This document shows positions 38,814 to 49,464 of a stretch of 64,000 nt of DNA, piece by piece. Under the pieces are notes generated by a model. It searched no databases, was not told the origin of the DNA, and saw nothing but the letters and a program-made list of their open reading frames with translations. The DNA lies in assembly GCA_951213105.1 (NCBI GenBank), contig OX578144.1, positions 85,325,015 to 85,389,014 of the forward strand. Reading direction: 5' to 3'. The stretch comes from Amaurobius ferox (lineage: Eukaryota > Arthropoda > Arachnida > Araneae > Amaurobiidae). A program made the translations under genes and the position numbers. Position 1 is the stretch's first letter; each line of letters begins with the position of its first letter.

Positions 38814-39149
38814 ATTAGGTTATACATCGAATGGTAATGATTTGTATAACAAAAGCATTTTTATGAACCGGTTCTAACACCGCAAAATTATTATTTTTCG
38901 TGTATATGCACAGGAGAAAATAGTCCTTGCAAGTGCTCGTGTTGTGCAGAGTGCAGATAATCTGATGTGTCCAATAGATGATATACGGGTTAACACAGTG
39001 TACTATTATGGAAAATAATATCACAAAGAAGAAAGTTATGAAGAGCTTTCATATGTGGTGTGTACACTTCATTCTTGATGGAAGTAGTAAGCATTTTTAT
39101 GATGTTTTGCTTATTCGTTTCGTACAGTCATGCAAATGTTTAAAAAAAA

Positions 39150-39960
39150 CTTGAAGTGACATCTCCATAACTGGAAGTGACACCTCACTTATCTGGAGTG
39201 ACATCTCCATAACCAGAAGTGACTTCACCATAACCGGAAGTGACATCAACCTTACCGAGAGTGACATATCCATAACCGGAAGTGACATCACCATAACCGG
39301 AAGTGACATCTCCCTTACCAGGAGTGACATCTCCATAATCTCAATTGGAAAATCTGAATGAACCTCTTACCTCTCTTTAGATTGGAATTTGTATCCACAT
39401 CAGGTTTTATCTAAGCCCTATTTATATACCATTATTAGAATTACTTCGCTTTTGTTTCAAAAAATTTTTCGAAACAAAAGTGAAGAAAACTTCGTAAGCA
39501 GAAATCCTTAATGAATCCCCTACCTCTTCCGTAATTTGATGATGAATTCCTATCAGTCACCACTTAAACGCCTGGTATGGAGTGACATCTCCATAACCAG
39601 AAGTGACTTCACCATAACCGGAAGTGACATCAACCTTACCGAGAGTGACATCTCCATAACCGGAAGTGACATCACCATAACCGGAAGTCACATCTCTCTT
39701 ACCAGGAGTGAAATCTCCATAATCTCAATTGGAAAATCTGAATGAACCTCTTACCTCTCTTTGGATTGGAATTTGTATCCACATTAGGTTTTATCTAAGC
39801 CCTATTTATATACCATTATTAGAATTACTTCGCTTTTGTTTCAAAAATTTTTTCGAAGCAAAAGCGAAGAAAACTTCGTAAGCAGAAATCCTTAATGAAT
39901 CCCCTACCTCTTCCGTAATTTGATGATGCATTCCTATCAGTCACCACTTAAACGCTATCT
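39150..39960. repeat. 384-bp tandem duplication containing an ~18-21-bp GTGACATC minisatellite
   Basis: The block starting TGGAGTGACATCTCCATAAC occurs at 39194 and 39578 (offset 384 bp) and includes both a minisatellite and a unique stretch. The minisatellite unit is CCATAACCGGAAGTGACATC with variants CCTTACCGAGAGTGACAT and CCATAACCAGAAGTGACTT. Units appear in the same order in both copies, so the array expanded first and the whole block was then duplicated. The unique stretch contains AAACAAAAGTGAAGAAAACTTCG-like inverted sequence. Confidence 0.93.
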
Positions 39961-40499
39961 ATGCAGCTAATCTTGAGAAATAGATGTTTTAAGAAAGTAT
40001 TAAATGAAGAAAGAAGTGAAAATCTTTAGTAAATCATTAAACCACCTTCTAGAATGTGATGTTATTAAATGCGTATCAGTAATAAACTAATATCTATCTA
40101 TATTCAATCATCCTGAGATATAGATGTTTAAAGGGAAAAAAATTAGTAAACAATAGTATGGCATAATTTTTGGCAGAACTTTCTTCAAATCGCTGCAAAT
40201 CAATAGAATTTTTGCAGTTAGTGATTAGATTGAGTGCACCAAATATTGCATTAAGATATCAGGGTCACTGAGAGATTAAAATTTTTAATACTTCACAAAC
40301 GACTCATAATAACTAGTAAGCACTGGTGTCCATTTTTTTATTAAAACGTAGTACTTAAGAAGCATTTACTTTAAATTTATTGGACACACTTGAATATTTT
40401 ATGATATTTTCGAATTTTTGATTTAAAACATGGAATATTTCGAGTAAAATTATCGTTTCGTAAAGGATGCTGTTCTGTTATGGCTATGGCCAGCATTCT
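39961..40499. other. Intergenic, nothing recognised
   Basis: AT-rich, no supported feature. Confidence 0.35.
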
Positions 40500-41368
40500 C
40501 TTCTAATCTAATGCGAGCAGATCATGACTTCCCCTACGTAATTAAAGTAGTTTTTCTCTTGAAATGCGACCGACTGATGGACAAGATCAAAGGTACAAAA
40601 ATTATAATGTTGAAAAGTACACTGGCATTTGGCGCTTTTCAGGGTGACAACATGTGCAACTATTTCGAAGTAACCAATTAGCTTTTATTTCGCGCAAATA
40701 TAAATTAACAGAAATATTGCTAATATCTGCTAAGCAATATACTCCATTTTATTATGATTTCATTAATTTAACGTCATTTTTGTCAATTTGGCGAAATTTC
40801 CTCCAGTTTGGCTCCATAATAAAAAGTTAGCCAAATTTGTCGCCAAGTGTCACATATTTGATGGTACTATTGTTCAATTTTGTGTATTTTTACATGCATT
40901 TATTTGGAAATCGTGCTATATCTCGAGAACGGTTCAAGCTATCGTTCTAAAGTTTGTGCCATTCGTTTTAGAATAAAAAATATTTACAAAATGATTATTT
41001 CTTTTTGATATTATTGAATGTGTCGTTTTTATCGAAAATTCATTCTAAAATTAATGGGTCTTCGGACATTTGTTCGCGTTTAAAGTCAATATGGTTCCAG
41101 TATTCACATATAGTAATAATCGTACCAAATTACGTTCGAACCGCTCAATTTGCTCGAATATATCGCATTTACAGACTTACGGACACATATACTAGCACGC
41201 ACACACACACACACATATCACTCCAAAAACTTAAGTTCTCCAAAAACTAAACTTATGTAAGTTCAGGGATGCTTCAAACGTGCTCCGCCGTCGAAGCTAG
41301 AATTCGTTTTTTTGACCCCGACACAATATATTCCTTATACATTATACTATGTATATAGGGAAAGTAAT
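40500..41368 (+). mobile_element. HINE/DINE-like element, diverged subfamily, copy J
   Basis: Head AATGCGAGCAGATCATGACTT is a diverged version of the family head. The interior has ATCTCGAGAACGGTTCAAGC and a CACACACACACAC stretch at 41199-41214. The tail is ACATTATACTATGTATATAG plus GGAAAGTAATAG. Confidence 0.5.
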
Positions 41369-41955
41369 AGCGCTGTGTCCGTATTGTATTTGAGATACAC
41401 TATAGATTTATTAAAAATCACATTCTTCTTCCATTATTTCTTAGTAAAGCGGCCCGTAAAAGATAAAATGAAACATTCTATATTTCAGTATATGTATGCA
41501 GCAACTCTTTTCTACGTCTTTTAGCATTTTCAACGGAAATATGTAGGTTCATGCATAACCCATGAAGCGCGGTTTTCAAACAATATCTGTCTCCAGCATC
41601 AGTCATAGAAGCAGAAATGGTATGTGTTTCAACATTGCTTTTACTCAATATTCATGTTGGGGGGAAAATATTTTGTTTCAAAAATTTAGCGTTAAAGTGC
41701 TATCTATTTTCGATTCTTTCAGCATCATTTTTCTTGAAAAAATAATACAAGGAAACCTTTTTTTATAATATGTCACATTTGAATAATTGTATATTAAAAA
41801 TGTGATGTTCCGGACCTATGGCTTTTCTTTCAGATTAATAACATCCATAATCTCTCTATATTAAAAAATAATTCATGTGATTTTTGCCCTGCATTGCGAT
41901 AAGAAGTGCAGTTATGAAAGTTTACGTAAAGACTATATGAGATGAGTACGTAGGT
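41369..41955. other. Intergenic, nothing recognised
   Basis: Two open frames of about 70 codons (41312-41524 and 41562-41768) have no recognisable features and are not annotated as genes. Confidence 0.35.
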
Positions 41956-41968
41956 GAGTCCGTAGATG

Positions 41969-42469
41969 TTGTTGTTGAGACCCAGACCGTCCGACCTACC
42001 AGAAAGGTGTAAGGTAACTGTTTGGACGGCCGGGATGTGCCACCCAATTTAGACTGGAATCCAGTGGGGGAGGCATCCACAGGGACCCTACCCTCCTTCC
42101 CCTACCTCAACCTACCAGAAAGGTGTAAGGTAACTGTTTGGACGGCCGGGAAGTGCCACCCAATTTAGACTGGAATCCAGTGGGGGAGGCATCCACAGGG
42201 ACCCTACCCTCCTTCCCCTACCACCAACCTCTCGGAAGGACTTACGGACCCACATGTTTAACGTGATCATACTCCGCATGAACACGGCGGCAGTTGTGGC
42301 ATCGTGCTAATCCAGCTCGCAAACCACCGGGCTACTGCGCCCGAAATGTGCCAACAGCACGCGGTGTTCCCAGGTGGTCACCCACCCAAGTACTAACCCC
42401 GTCCGATGCTGCCTGATTTCGGTGATCTAACGAGGACCGGTGTTTTCAGCACGGTACGGCCGTTGGCAC
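41969..42469 (-). mobile_element. Composite SINE: 5S rRNA-derived head joined to a tRNA-like SINE body
   Basis: Read on the minus strand: a nearly complete 5S rRNA-like segment (42467-42350), then GGGCGCAGTAGCCCGGTGG (the A-box region of the family's tRNA-like head), the common body with GCCGCCGTGTTCATGCGGAG, and a TTGTTGTTG/CAACAACAAC-type tail at 41969. The 3' region holds an internal tandem duplication of 116 bp (41995 and 42111). The B-box region present in the neighbouring copy is missing here. The flanking 13-bp GAGTCCGTAGATG occurs at 41956-41968 and 42470-42482. Confidence 0.88.
42350..42467 (-). rRNA. 5S rRNA-derived sequence (SINE head, not a working gene)
   Basis: On the minus strand this 118-base stretch starts GCCAACGGCCGTACCGTGCTG-like and ends GTGCTGTTGGC, so the terminal helix can pair. 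It keeps AAACACCGG, GATCACCGAA, CAGCATCGG, GTTAGTACTTGG and GGGAACACCGCG in 5S order. The internal control region is damaged: AAATCAGGCAG in place of the conserved AAxTTAAGCAG, and GGACGGGG for GGGCGCGG. It is fused directly to a SINE body, with no terminator T-run at its 3' end. Confidence 0.85.
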
Positions 42470-42482
42470 GAGTCCGTAGATG

Positions 42483-42771
42483 TTGTTGTTGAGACCCAGA
42501 CCGTCCGACCTACCAGAAAGGTGTAAGGCAACTGCTTGGACGGCCGGGAAGTGCCACCCAATTTAGACCGGAACCCAGTGGGGGAAGCATTTTTAGAGAC
42601 CGAACCCTCCTTCCCCTACCACCAACCTCCCGGAAGGACTTACGGACCCACATGTTTAACGTGATCGTACTCCGCGTGAACACGGCGGCAGTTTTTTGGC
42701 AGTGGCTGGAATCGAACCTGGGCCTACCGTGTGCAACTCCAGCGCGCTAACCACTGGGCTACCGCGCCCCT
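42483..42771 (-). mobile_element. SINE with intact tRNA-like head
   Basis: On the minus strand it starts GGGGCGCGGTAGCCCAGTGG (A box), has AGGTTCGATTCCAGCC (B box, near 42703-42718), then GCCGCCGTGTTCACGCGG, the TGGTGGTAGGGGAAGGAGGG body and the tail GGTCGGACGGTCTGGGTCTC with CAACAACAACA. It is flanked by GAGTCCGTAGATG at 42470-42482 and GAGTCTGTAGATG at 42772-42784. This is the best reference copy of the family in the window. Confidence 0.9.
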
Positions 42772-42784
42772 GAGTCTGTAGATG

Positions 42785-43069
42785 TGAAAGATCGACATAG
42801 AATTTTATTTAGCTTCTTCTAATTAAATAGCAAGTAATATACAATTTAGGAATACCAGTAAGGGTAAAGATTTAATAAATATAAGCCTTTCTTCCAATTT
42901 CTCTGGGATAATTTGCTGACAGAAAAGTCAGAAAGATGGTCAAGGACAGTACAATTATATATTTTATTGTTGATTACTTAGGACTGTTACACAACTATGA
43001 TCATTATGATTAATTAAGATTATAATGTAACTATTTAGACGGTAAACAATTACATGTCTCACTGTGCGG
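42785..43069. other. Intergenic spacer between SINEs
   Basis: Nothing recognised. Confidence 0.3.
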
Positions 43070-43292
43070 GGGCGGGGGCTGAGGGGTCACGGCAAGTATT
43101 TCCTCTTACTAGCTCAGTTGCCGGGTTGTGGGTTCGAGTTCCACCTGTAGACATGGATGTTTTATTTTTGGGCGTGTGTGTTGGTGCGTCGGGGTCTTGT
43201 GACGGTTAAATAGTTAACGATTGTGACCGATGTATAGGCGAGTGATAGAATATATCAAGTTCCTGGCCATTAGCAAATAAATAAATAAATAT
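43070..43292 (+). mobile_element. Second SINE type with tRNA-like B box and AAAT tail
   Basis: A tRNA-like portion (ACTAGCTCAGTTGCCGGG, an A-box-like word at about 43109, and GTGGGTTCGAGTTCCACC at 43127-43144, a good B box with pairing flanks) is followed by a ~120-bp body. It ends with AAATAAATAAATAAAT at about 43276-43291. Body and tail are unrelated to the main SINE family. Boundaries are approximate because no target-site duplication was identified. Confidence 0.6.
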
Positions 43293-44189
43293 GTCTTGTT
43301 ATTGATTCTTATGAACGTGGCGCCTTGCATATGTAATAAACAGTTACGATATCATGAGCAATTATGATTAAAATCTGATTATTAATGCAGTTAAAATGTA
43401 TATGTCTCATTGTTAATACTCATTCACAGTTAAACAAATTAATTGCGAAAACTGATTCTCCATGATCACGAATTTAGTATTTACCTGGTTATTATTACTG
43501 CTCAGATTCTGTTCCTCAGAATATATAATATATTCTATAGTAAGATGCGACCAAAGGGCAAAATATTATTGCACTAAGAGTTAAATTATAAAATGCTCTA
43601 GAACTGAGGATAGAATCGTTAGAATCATAAGCAATAGACATAAATTCTGCAGTTTATATAATGTATTGAAGTTTAGTAAGAGAAAGATGGATGTCAAATG
43701 TTACCATTTTAAAGATGTGAAAGTTAAAGCAGTTTCAGGAAGGTCAGAACATTCATGGTGTTACCAGTGTGAAAATTTTTATAAAATCATCAAATCTCCC
43801 CGAGGTTGGCAAACAGAGGCAGAGTCCCTGGTTTGTTGAAAACATTACAAACTTAAGCCACAAACTTAAGCTTTCGTTGAACTAGGTAACTCCACAAACC
43901 AATTAGCCTTATTTGCCCCCAATTAAAACAAGCATATTAAATGTCAAATACATTTCTTTATCAAGAACACGTCCCCCTCTGTGTGGAATTCCAATATCAC
44001 ATGTATGACTTAAAATAACCATTTATCTAAAACAACGCTAGGCATATATTTCTGGTTAATCCACATACTATTCCTGGCACTTACAAATCATTTGATAATG
44101 GGTAGCATATATAATATCTTATTTCCCGGTTTAGAACAAATACGTTAAAGACCTCTGGAACAGCACGTTGCTTCAATGTTGACATAACT
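43293..44189. other. Intergenic, nothing recognised
   Basis: AT-rich, no supported feature. Confidence 0.35.
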
Positions 44190-44607
44190 TCCTAAATAAA
44201 ATATTCTATATAAAATATCAGCTTCACATTATTTAATATAAATTTCATTATTTAATATAAGTTTCATTGAAATTTGGAAAGGGAAGTATTCCGAACATTC
44301 GATTGTATTTAAAATCAATGGATCCCGAATTTCATTGATTTGTGCCAATTTGTGTCTATTTCGTGCTAAATATTCCATTCGTGTGTTAGATAGCGCACCC
44401 ACAGTTTTACAGACAAACACTAACATACATACACGGGTATACACACACATACTTACACAATATCATGCTCGTACATATATACATAACTTTAAAAGCGTTC
44501 GCCTCGAGTTCAGGAATGCTTAAAACGTGGTCTACCGTCGAAATTTGAATTTTTGACCCCGCGGCAATACTTTCTTTATATATACTATGTTTGTAGGGAA
44601 AGCAAAA
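44190..44607 (+). mobile_element. HINE/DINE-like fragment, copy K
   Basis: Has an ACACGGGTATACACACACATAC stretch, TCGAGTTCAGGAATGCTTAAAACGTG, ACCGTCGAAATTTGAATTTT and a tail TATACTATGTTTGTAGGGAAAGC, all features of the diverged subfamily. The 5' border is uncertain. Confidence 0.5.
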
Positions 44608-45434
44608 GTTATCGCTTTTGTAACATTTTAAAGATTTTTAATTAATTTTTTATTGCTAAACTTACTATGCAATAGACACTTTTTGTGCATATGATACAGA
44701 AAAAACGAAAATAAAGGGAAAATAATTAATTTCTATTATCCGATTGAAACCAAAATCTGATCAGCATCAAAGTAATACATAAGTGACGTAATTAACAAAT
44801 TTCAAGGCATATCAAAACCGTTCTTGACAAACCGTCATGTTGACTCAGTTTTCTGTTACGGTTACTCTGTGTGTTTATGCATAGTAAGAAAGTCCTTATT
44901 TTTACGTTTCAAACTAGTTGGTGCTCTTTTCAACTTCTCATGCTGCTATTAACAACGTATTTTTATAGCAAAAAATATTCTCCATATATTTCACCATCTC
45001 TTTATTTCAATATTTGGGGCTTGATTCTATATCATCTTTTGTTAAGATATAAAATTGGTTGGATACATAATATTTCAAATGTGCAAACTTAAGTTCTTTT
45101 GTTAGCAAAATACACTTCTCAATTAGTTTCATGCTTTAAATTTGTAGTTTTGCTAAAAGTTTGTTACTAACTACACCTAATCTAAAAGTTTGTTACTAAC
45201 CACACCCAACACATAATTCTTTGGCAACTGATTAAAGTAGATTTATCTTGCCCTTTTTTTCATTTACTCGAAATAAGAGTGTCGTTTAATCCTTCCGAAA
45301 AAACTGTAATTGGGAGTATTGGGTAGTGAGCTGTAATTGGAAAAGTTATATAGTTAGTTTGTTACTTTAATCATGTACAGACAAAATGGGCAAGGTTAAC
45401 GTCATAAACTCGACAAGCAAAATTTAAGTTATTA
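44608..45434. other. Intergenic, nothing recognised
   Basis: AT-rich. A short duplication of CTAAAAGTTTGTTACTAAC lies near 45152-45200. Confidence 0.35.
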
Positions 45435-46531
45435 ATTTTCCCACATACACAGTAAAATGCACAGGACGTAATGCATAGGTAGTATTGTAAAGGGTAGAAA
45501 ATCCAAATTTGTGTTTCCGACGGAAGATGCTTTTTCAAGCATCTCTGAACTCGAATCGAAATTTTTGGGGGGTATGTTTGTGTTTATGTATACTGGTGTG
45601 TGTTGAAGGCCCAGATCCCACAACCAACCCAAAGGCTTATGGTAGTTTAATGTGTGGCCTGTTATACTGGTTATACTGGTTATATTGGTTATACCAGTTA
45701 TACTGGTAATATTGGTTATACCGGTTATACTGGTGTGTGTGTATAGGTATTTGTATTAATGTGTGTGTTGTTAGTGTGTGTGTCCTTAAGTCTGTAGCGC
45801 AATATCTCACGAATGAATAAAGCGTTTCGAATATTATTTGGTACGTTTAATACAATTAATTGATACGGGAGCCCTATTAATTTAAAACAGAATTGAATGT
45901 TTGGAAGCTCTCCTTCTCTTTCTTCTTATTTTAGAAAATATATTTTGAAAATTAGCACATTCAATAACGATAAATAAATATTCATTTCATTAGAAAATGA
46001 ATAATAAAATCTTTGGAATGATAAAGTCGAAATTTAGTAAGTTTTTATGATACATTAAAAAAATACATAAAATGAAATAAAAGTAGTAATGACCGACAAA
46101 TATGTTCACTTTACAGACACTAAATTATACAGAATCATTTTCGTGGAATCAGTTCATTCCATTCACGACATAATATACTTTTTATAATATTTTTATATTT
46201 TAACGCCCATACATTCGTCAATAGTCATTTATTTCACGGGATACTAAAATAATGGCAATTGAATTTTTATAATCATCTTACACGTGAGTATGTATAAGTC
46301 GCTATTCTTGGACTTATAATAAAAACTTATTATTTTTGGACTTATAATATAAACTTATCCTTTTTGGACTTATATAAATTACCAAAAGCGGTCCAATTTC
46401 AATTTATATGTTATCAATTCAATGCCATAATCATATTTCTTTAGGTCTTGAATAATTTCTGTTTTGCTGTGAAAGAATCAAAAACATTACATTATGTAGG
46501 GAAAGTCATGTGCTACCGACATCACAGATTT
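45435..46531 (-). mobile_element. HINE/DINE-like element, diverged subfamily, copy L
   Basis: The right end is GGGAAAGTCATGTGCTACCGA, a version of the family head in minus orientation. The left part has GTGTTTCCGACGGAAGATGC, TTCAAGCATCTCTGAACTCG and a GTGTGTGTT stretch. A 9-bp tandem array of GTTATACTG lies at 45661-45735. The interior overlaps the duplicated block starting near 46270. Confidence 0.5.
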
Positions 46532-46683
46532 ACCAAATGAGAAAATGTGAGCTAGAAGTAAACGCTCTGCGAAGATAACCACATTGAATAAAATGGGCTT
46601 TGAATATCAAGCTGTGCATGGTGTGCTTTTTTAGAGGGGGCTAGTATTTACGCCTGTGGATTTACACTATTAAAATTTCAAGT
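46270..46683. repeat. Duplicated segment, copy 1 (copy 2 at 46915-47408)
   Basis: The stretch from ACACGTGAGTATG through TTTTTGGACTTATAATATAA minisatellite units, GTCCAATTTCAATTTATATG, GAAAGAATCAAAAACAT, AAAATGTGAGCTAGAA and GGGGCTAGTATTTA recurs at 46915-47408 in the same orientation. The copies differ mainly in the number of TTGGACTTATAATATAAACT units. The segment includes the end of a HINE/DINE-like copy (GGGAAAGTCATGTGCT). Confidence 0.85.
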
Positions 46684-46711
46684 TCCAACATTTTCATATA
46701 AGTTTTATTTT

Positions 46712-46909
46712 GTTTAACAATGTACAGTGCTTATCGTTTTAACCGAATATTGTCTCAGTTAGGTTTTGTCCCGTGCTCGATCTTATAATGTATACTAAGG
46801 TCCAGACATTTAGATCATCTAAGAGTTCCTGGACGGTCCGGAAATGTTTGTTGACCCTCTTTCCATTTTCTCGTCCTTCCCACTGGAATGGACATCTGGG
46901 TTCGTAGGT
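46712..46909. repeat. Dispersed segment, copy 1 (copy 2 at 48431-48640)
   Basis: TGTTTAACAATGTACAGTGC through GGACATCTGGGTTCGTAGGT recurs at 48431-48640 with few changes. It holds GTCTCAGTTAG, TTTTGTCCCGTGCTCGATCT and AGAGTTCCTGGACGGTCCGG. Class unknown; no open frame. Confidence 0.85.
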
Positions 46910-46914
46910 TATGT

Positions 46915-47408
46915 TTACACGTGAGTATGAATAAGTCGTTATTTTTGCACTTATAATATAAACTTATTATTTTTGGACTTATAGTATAAACTTATTCTTT
47001 TTGAATTTATAATATAAACTTATTCTTTTTGGACTCATAATATACATTTATTCTTTTTGGACTTTAATATAAACTTATATTTTTTGGACTTATATATAAA
47101 TTACCAAAAGCAGTCCAATATCAATTTATGTGTTGTCAATTCAATATCATAATCATTTGTCTTTAGATCTTGGATATGCTTTGTTTTGCTGTGAAAGAAT
47201 CAAAAACATGGCATTATGTAGGGATAGTCATGTGCTGCCGACAACAGATTTACCAAAAGAGAAAATGTGAGCTAGAACGTAAACGCTCAGTGAAGATAAT
47301 AATGAATAAAATGGGCTTTGAATATCAATCTGTGCATGGCGTACGTTTATAGAAGGGGCTAGTATTTAAGCCTGTGAACTTACACTATTAAAATTTTAAG
47401 TTCCAACA
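46915..47408. repeat. Duplicated segment, copy 2
   Basis: Second copy of 46270-46683, longer because its ~25-bp TTTTTGGACTTATAATATAAACTT array has about five units (46960-47090). It ends exactly where a Helitron-like 5' terminus begins. Confidence 0.85.
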
Positions 47409-47530
47409 TCTATATATATAAAGAAGAAAATTGTGTATGTATGATCTACCATAACTTGAGAACGGCTGAACCGAATTTCATGAAATTTGTCTTGGTAGTC
47501 TTGAAATCACCCTACGAAAAACATAGGCCA

Positions 47531-47860
47531 TGTTGTTGTTGTTGAGACCCAGACCGTCCGACCTACCAGAAAGGTGTAAGGTAACTGTATGGACGGCCGG
47601 GAAGTGCCACCCAATTTAGACCGGAACCCAGTGGGGGAGGCATCCACAGGGACCGTACCCTCCTTCCCCTACCACCAACCACTCGGAAGGACTTACGGAC
47701 CCACATGTTTAACGTGATCGTACTCCGCATGAACACGGCGGCATTTGTGGTAGCGTGCAAATCTAGCGCGCAAACCACGGGGATACCGCACCCGAGATGG
47801 CCAACAGCACGCGGTGTTCCGAGGTGGTCACCCACCAAGTACTAACCGCGCCCGATGCTG
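47531..47860 (-). mobile_element. Composite SINE with truncated 5S rRNA-derived head
   Basis: Minus-strand copy: a 5S-derived 3' part (47860-47800, from GCATCGGGCGCGGTTAGTAC to GTGCTGTTGGC), then a tRNA-like head remnant GGGTGCGGTATCCCCGTGG, the common body, and a TTGTTGTTGTTG run at 47531. The 5S part lacks its first half. The junction between 5S part and SINE body is at the same place as in 42350-42467. Confidence 0.85.
47800..47860 (-). rRNA. 5S rRNA-derived fragment, 3' half
   Basis: About 61 bases matching the second half of 5S rRNA: GGGCGCGGTTAGTACTTGG, GGGTGACCACCT and CGGAACACCGCGTGCTGTTGG on the minus strand. The GGGCGCGG here is closer to the normal 5S sequence than in the copy at 42350. 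It is part of a SINE, not a gene. Confidence 0.75.
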
Positions 47861-48000
47861 TCGAGTTTCTACGAGCAGTGGTTCTCGAGATATTAGTGAA
47901 AAACGACACTTTTTCCTAGGAGTTCTACTATCTAACTCCATGATTCCCAACGGAAAAGGTTGGACATTGTTGATTTAAAACGTGAAAGCCAATTAAATCT

Positions 48001-48362
48001 CTGAGTTTTGTGGGAGTTTATTGAACATATTAGAAAGTTTTGAAAATCGCAGGTTTGAGATATGAATTTAAATGGAAACTTTCACCATGGTTTATTTCTC
48101 ACAGGCTTACTCAACACTGAGTTTTGTGGGAGTTTATTGAATGCATTAGACACTTTTGAAAATCGCAGGTTTGAGATATGAATTTAAATGGAAACTTTCA
48201 CCATGGTTTATTTCTCACAGGCTTACTCAACACTGAGTTTTGTGGGAGTTTATTGAATGCATTAGACACTTTTGAAAATCACAGGTTCGAGATATGAATT
48301 TAAATGAATTTAAATTTTTAATAACTATCACCATGGTTTATTTCTCACAGGCTTACTCAACA
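48001..48362. repeat. Tandem repeat, 116-bp unit, three copies
   Basis: CTGAGTTTTGTGGGAGTTTA occurs at 48001, 48117 and 48233. Units 2 and 3 are nearly identical, and the last has a small internal duplication of ATGAATTTAA. A partial unit ends with CACAGGCTTACTCAAC at about 48362. Confidence 0.95.
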
Positions 48363-48430
48363 ACGAAAAGTATTAAGAAATCACAAGAAAGATCAATCAT
48401 GCATAAAGCATTTATTATGAAACACAGTTC

Positions 48431-48640
48431 TATTCTGTTTAACAATGTACCGTGCTTATCGTTTTAACCGCATATTGTCTCAGTTAGATTTTGTCCCGTG
48501 CTCGATCTTATAATGTATACTAAGGTCCAGGCTTTTAGATTATCAAAGAGTTCCTGGACAGTCCGGAAATGTTTGTTGACCCTCTTTCCATTTTCTCCTC
48601 CTTCCCACTGGAATGAACATCTGGGTTCGTAGGTTATGGC
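48431..48640. repeat. Dispersed segment, copy 2
   Basis: Copy of 46712-46909 with scattered substitutions. It is preceded at 48383-48425 by a fragment of the foldback family (GATCAATCATGCATAAAGCA). Confidence 0.8.
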
Positions 48641-48701
48641 CTGTAGGTTATATCATACGTTTGAAAATACACAGCCTTATAGTTCCCGGGGGATGGGGGG
48701 T

Positions 48702-48973
48702 CTTCTTCTTCTTCTTCTTCTTCGACCCAGACCGTCCGACCTACCAGAAAGGTGTAAGGTATCTGTTTGGACGGCCGGGAGGTGCCACACAATTTAGACC
48801 GGAACCCAGTGGGGGAAGGCATCCACAGGGACCGTACCCTCCTTCCCCTACCACCAACCTCTCGGAAGGACTTACGGACCCACATGTTTAACGTGATCGT
48901 ACTCCGCGTGAACACGGCGGCAGTTTGGACAGCGGCGGGAATCGAACCCGGGACTACCGAGTACAACCTCCGC
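48702..48973 (-). mobile_element. SINE with TTC/GAA tail and G-rich target-site duplication
   Basis: Minus-strand copy with B box GGGTTCGATTCCCGCC, GCCGCCGTGTTCACGCGGAG, the TGGTGGTAGGGGAAGGAGGG body and tail GGTCGGACGGTCTGGGTCG followed by (GAA)7 (TTC run at 48701-48723). The A-box portion is missing. It is flanked by GGGGGATGGGGGGT (48688-48701) and GGGGGAATGGGGGGT (48974-48988), a target-site duplication with one indel. Confidence 0.88.
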
Positions 48974-48988
48974 GGGGGAATGGGGGGT

Positions 48989-49464
48989 TTGAAAAAACTC
49001 AAACACGTTAATAAAGCATTGTGTAAATTAGTTGAGAAAAATAAATAAAGAATGTAATACATACAATTCAGAAATTTCCTAAAAAAGGAAAAAAAAAATT
49101 AATGCAATGTCGTCAAATTTTAAAGAAATGTATTTAAAGAAATTAATCTAATTATAAATTCAAAATTCTGAATTGAAATATAATTAAAACAAATTTTATA
49201 ACATTTGTAATACTTTATTTACAGAGCTGACGCAGAAAACATACTTAATGTTTCAACATGTTCCCAAATATAACTGTCACGTCGGGCGAGCATTTTTTGA
49301 TCATTTTGGTTTCTTGAAAACTATTCTTCCAAATCTGAAAATGGTTTTTAAATGCGTTCATTAATAATATATCTAGAAGCATTTTCTGAAGCACAACGGA
49401 CTTGTGTATATAAGGATTCAAAGTTTATATTTCAATTTACTCAAAACTATGCTTTCCAGTATTT
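48989..49464. other. Intergenic, nothing recognised
   Basis: AT-rich, no supported feature. Confidence 0.35.

Larger units (their letters stand above)
47409..48000 (+). mobile_element. Helitron-like element, 5' end, split by a nested SINE
   Basis: Begins TCTATATATATAAAGAAGAA after an A, the Helitron 5' signature, then ACTTGAGAACGGCTGAACCG and AATTTCATGAAATTTG, the word set also found (inverted) in 14253-16740. A SINE occupies 47531-47860. Afterwards Helitron sequence resumes with AGCAGTGGTTCTCGAGATATT. The 3' end was not found, so the right border is approximate. Confidence 0.65.

Noticed and set aside
39097..39336. Frame encoding a repeated MSLPVME-like heptapeptide, and the opposite frame at 39536 with SDITITG repeats
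   Set aside because: Translation of the GTGACATC minisatellite on either strand.
48634..49062. 142-codon frame with EEEEEEE and PAAVQTAAVFTRST-like peptides, and similar ones at 27901 and 47563
   Set aside because: All are translations of the same SINE and its GAA tail.
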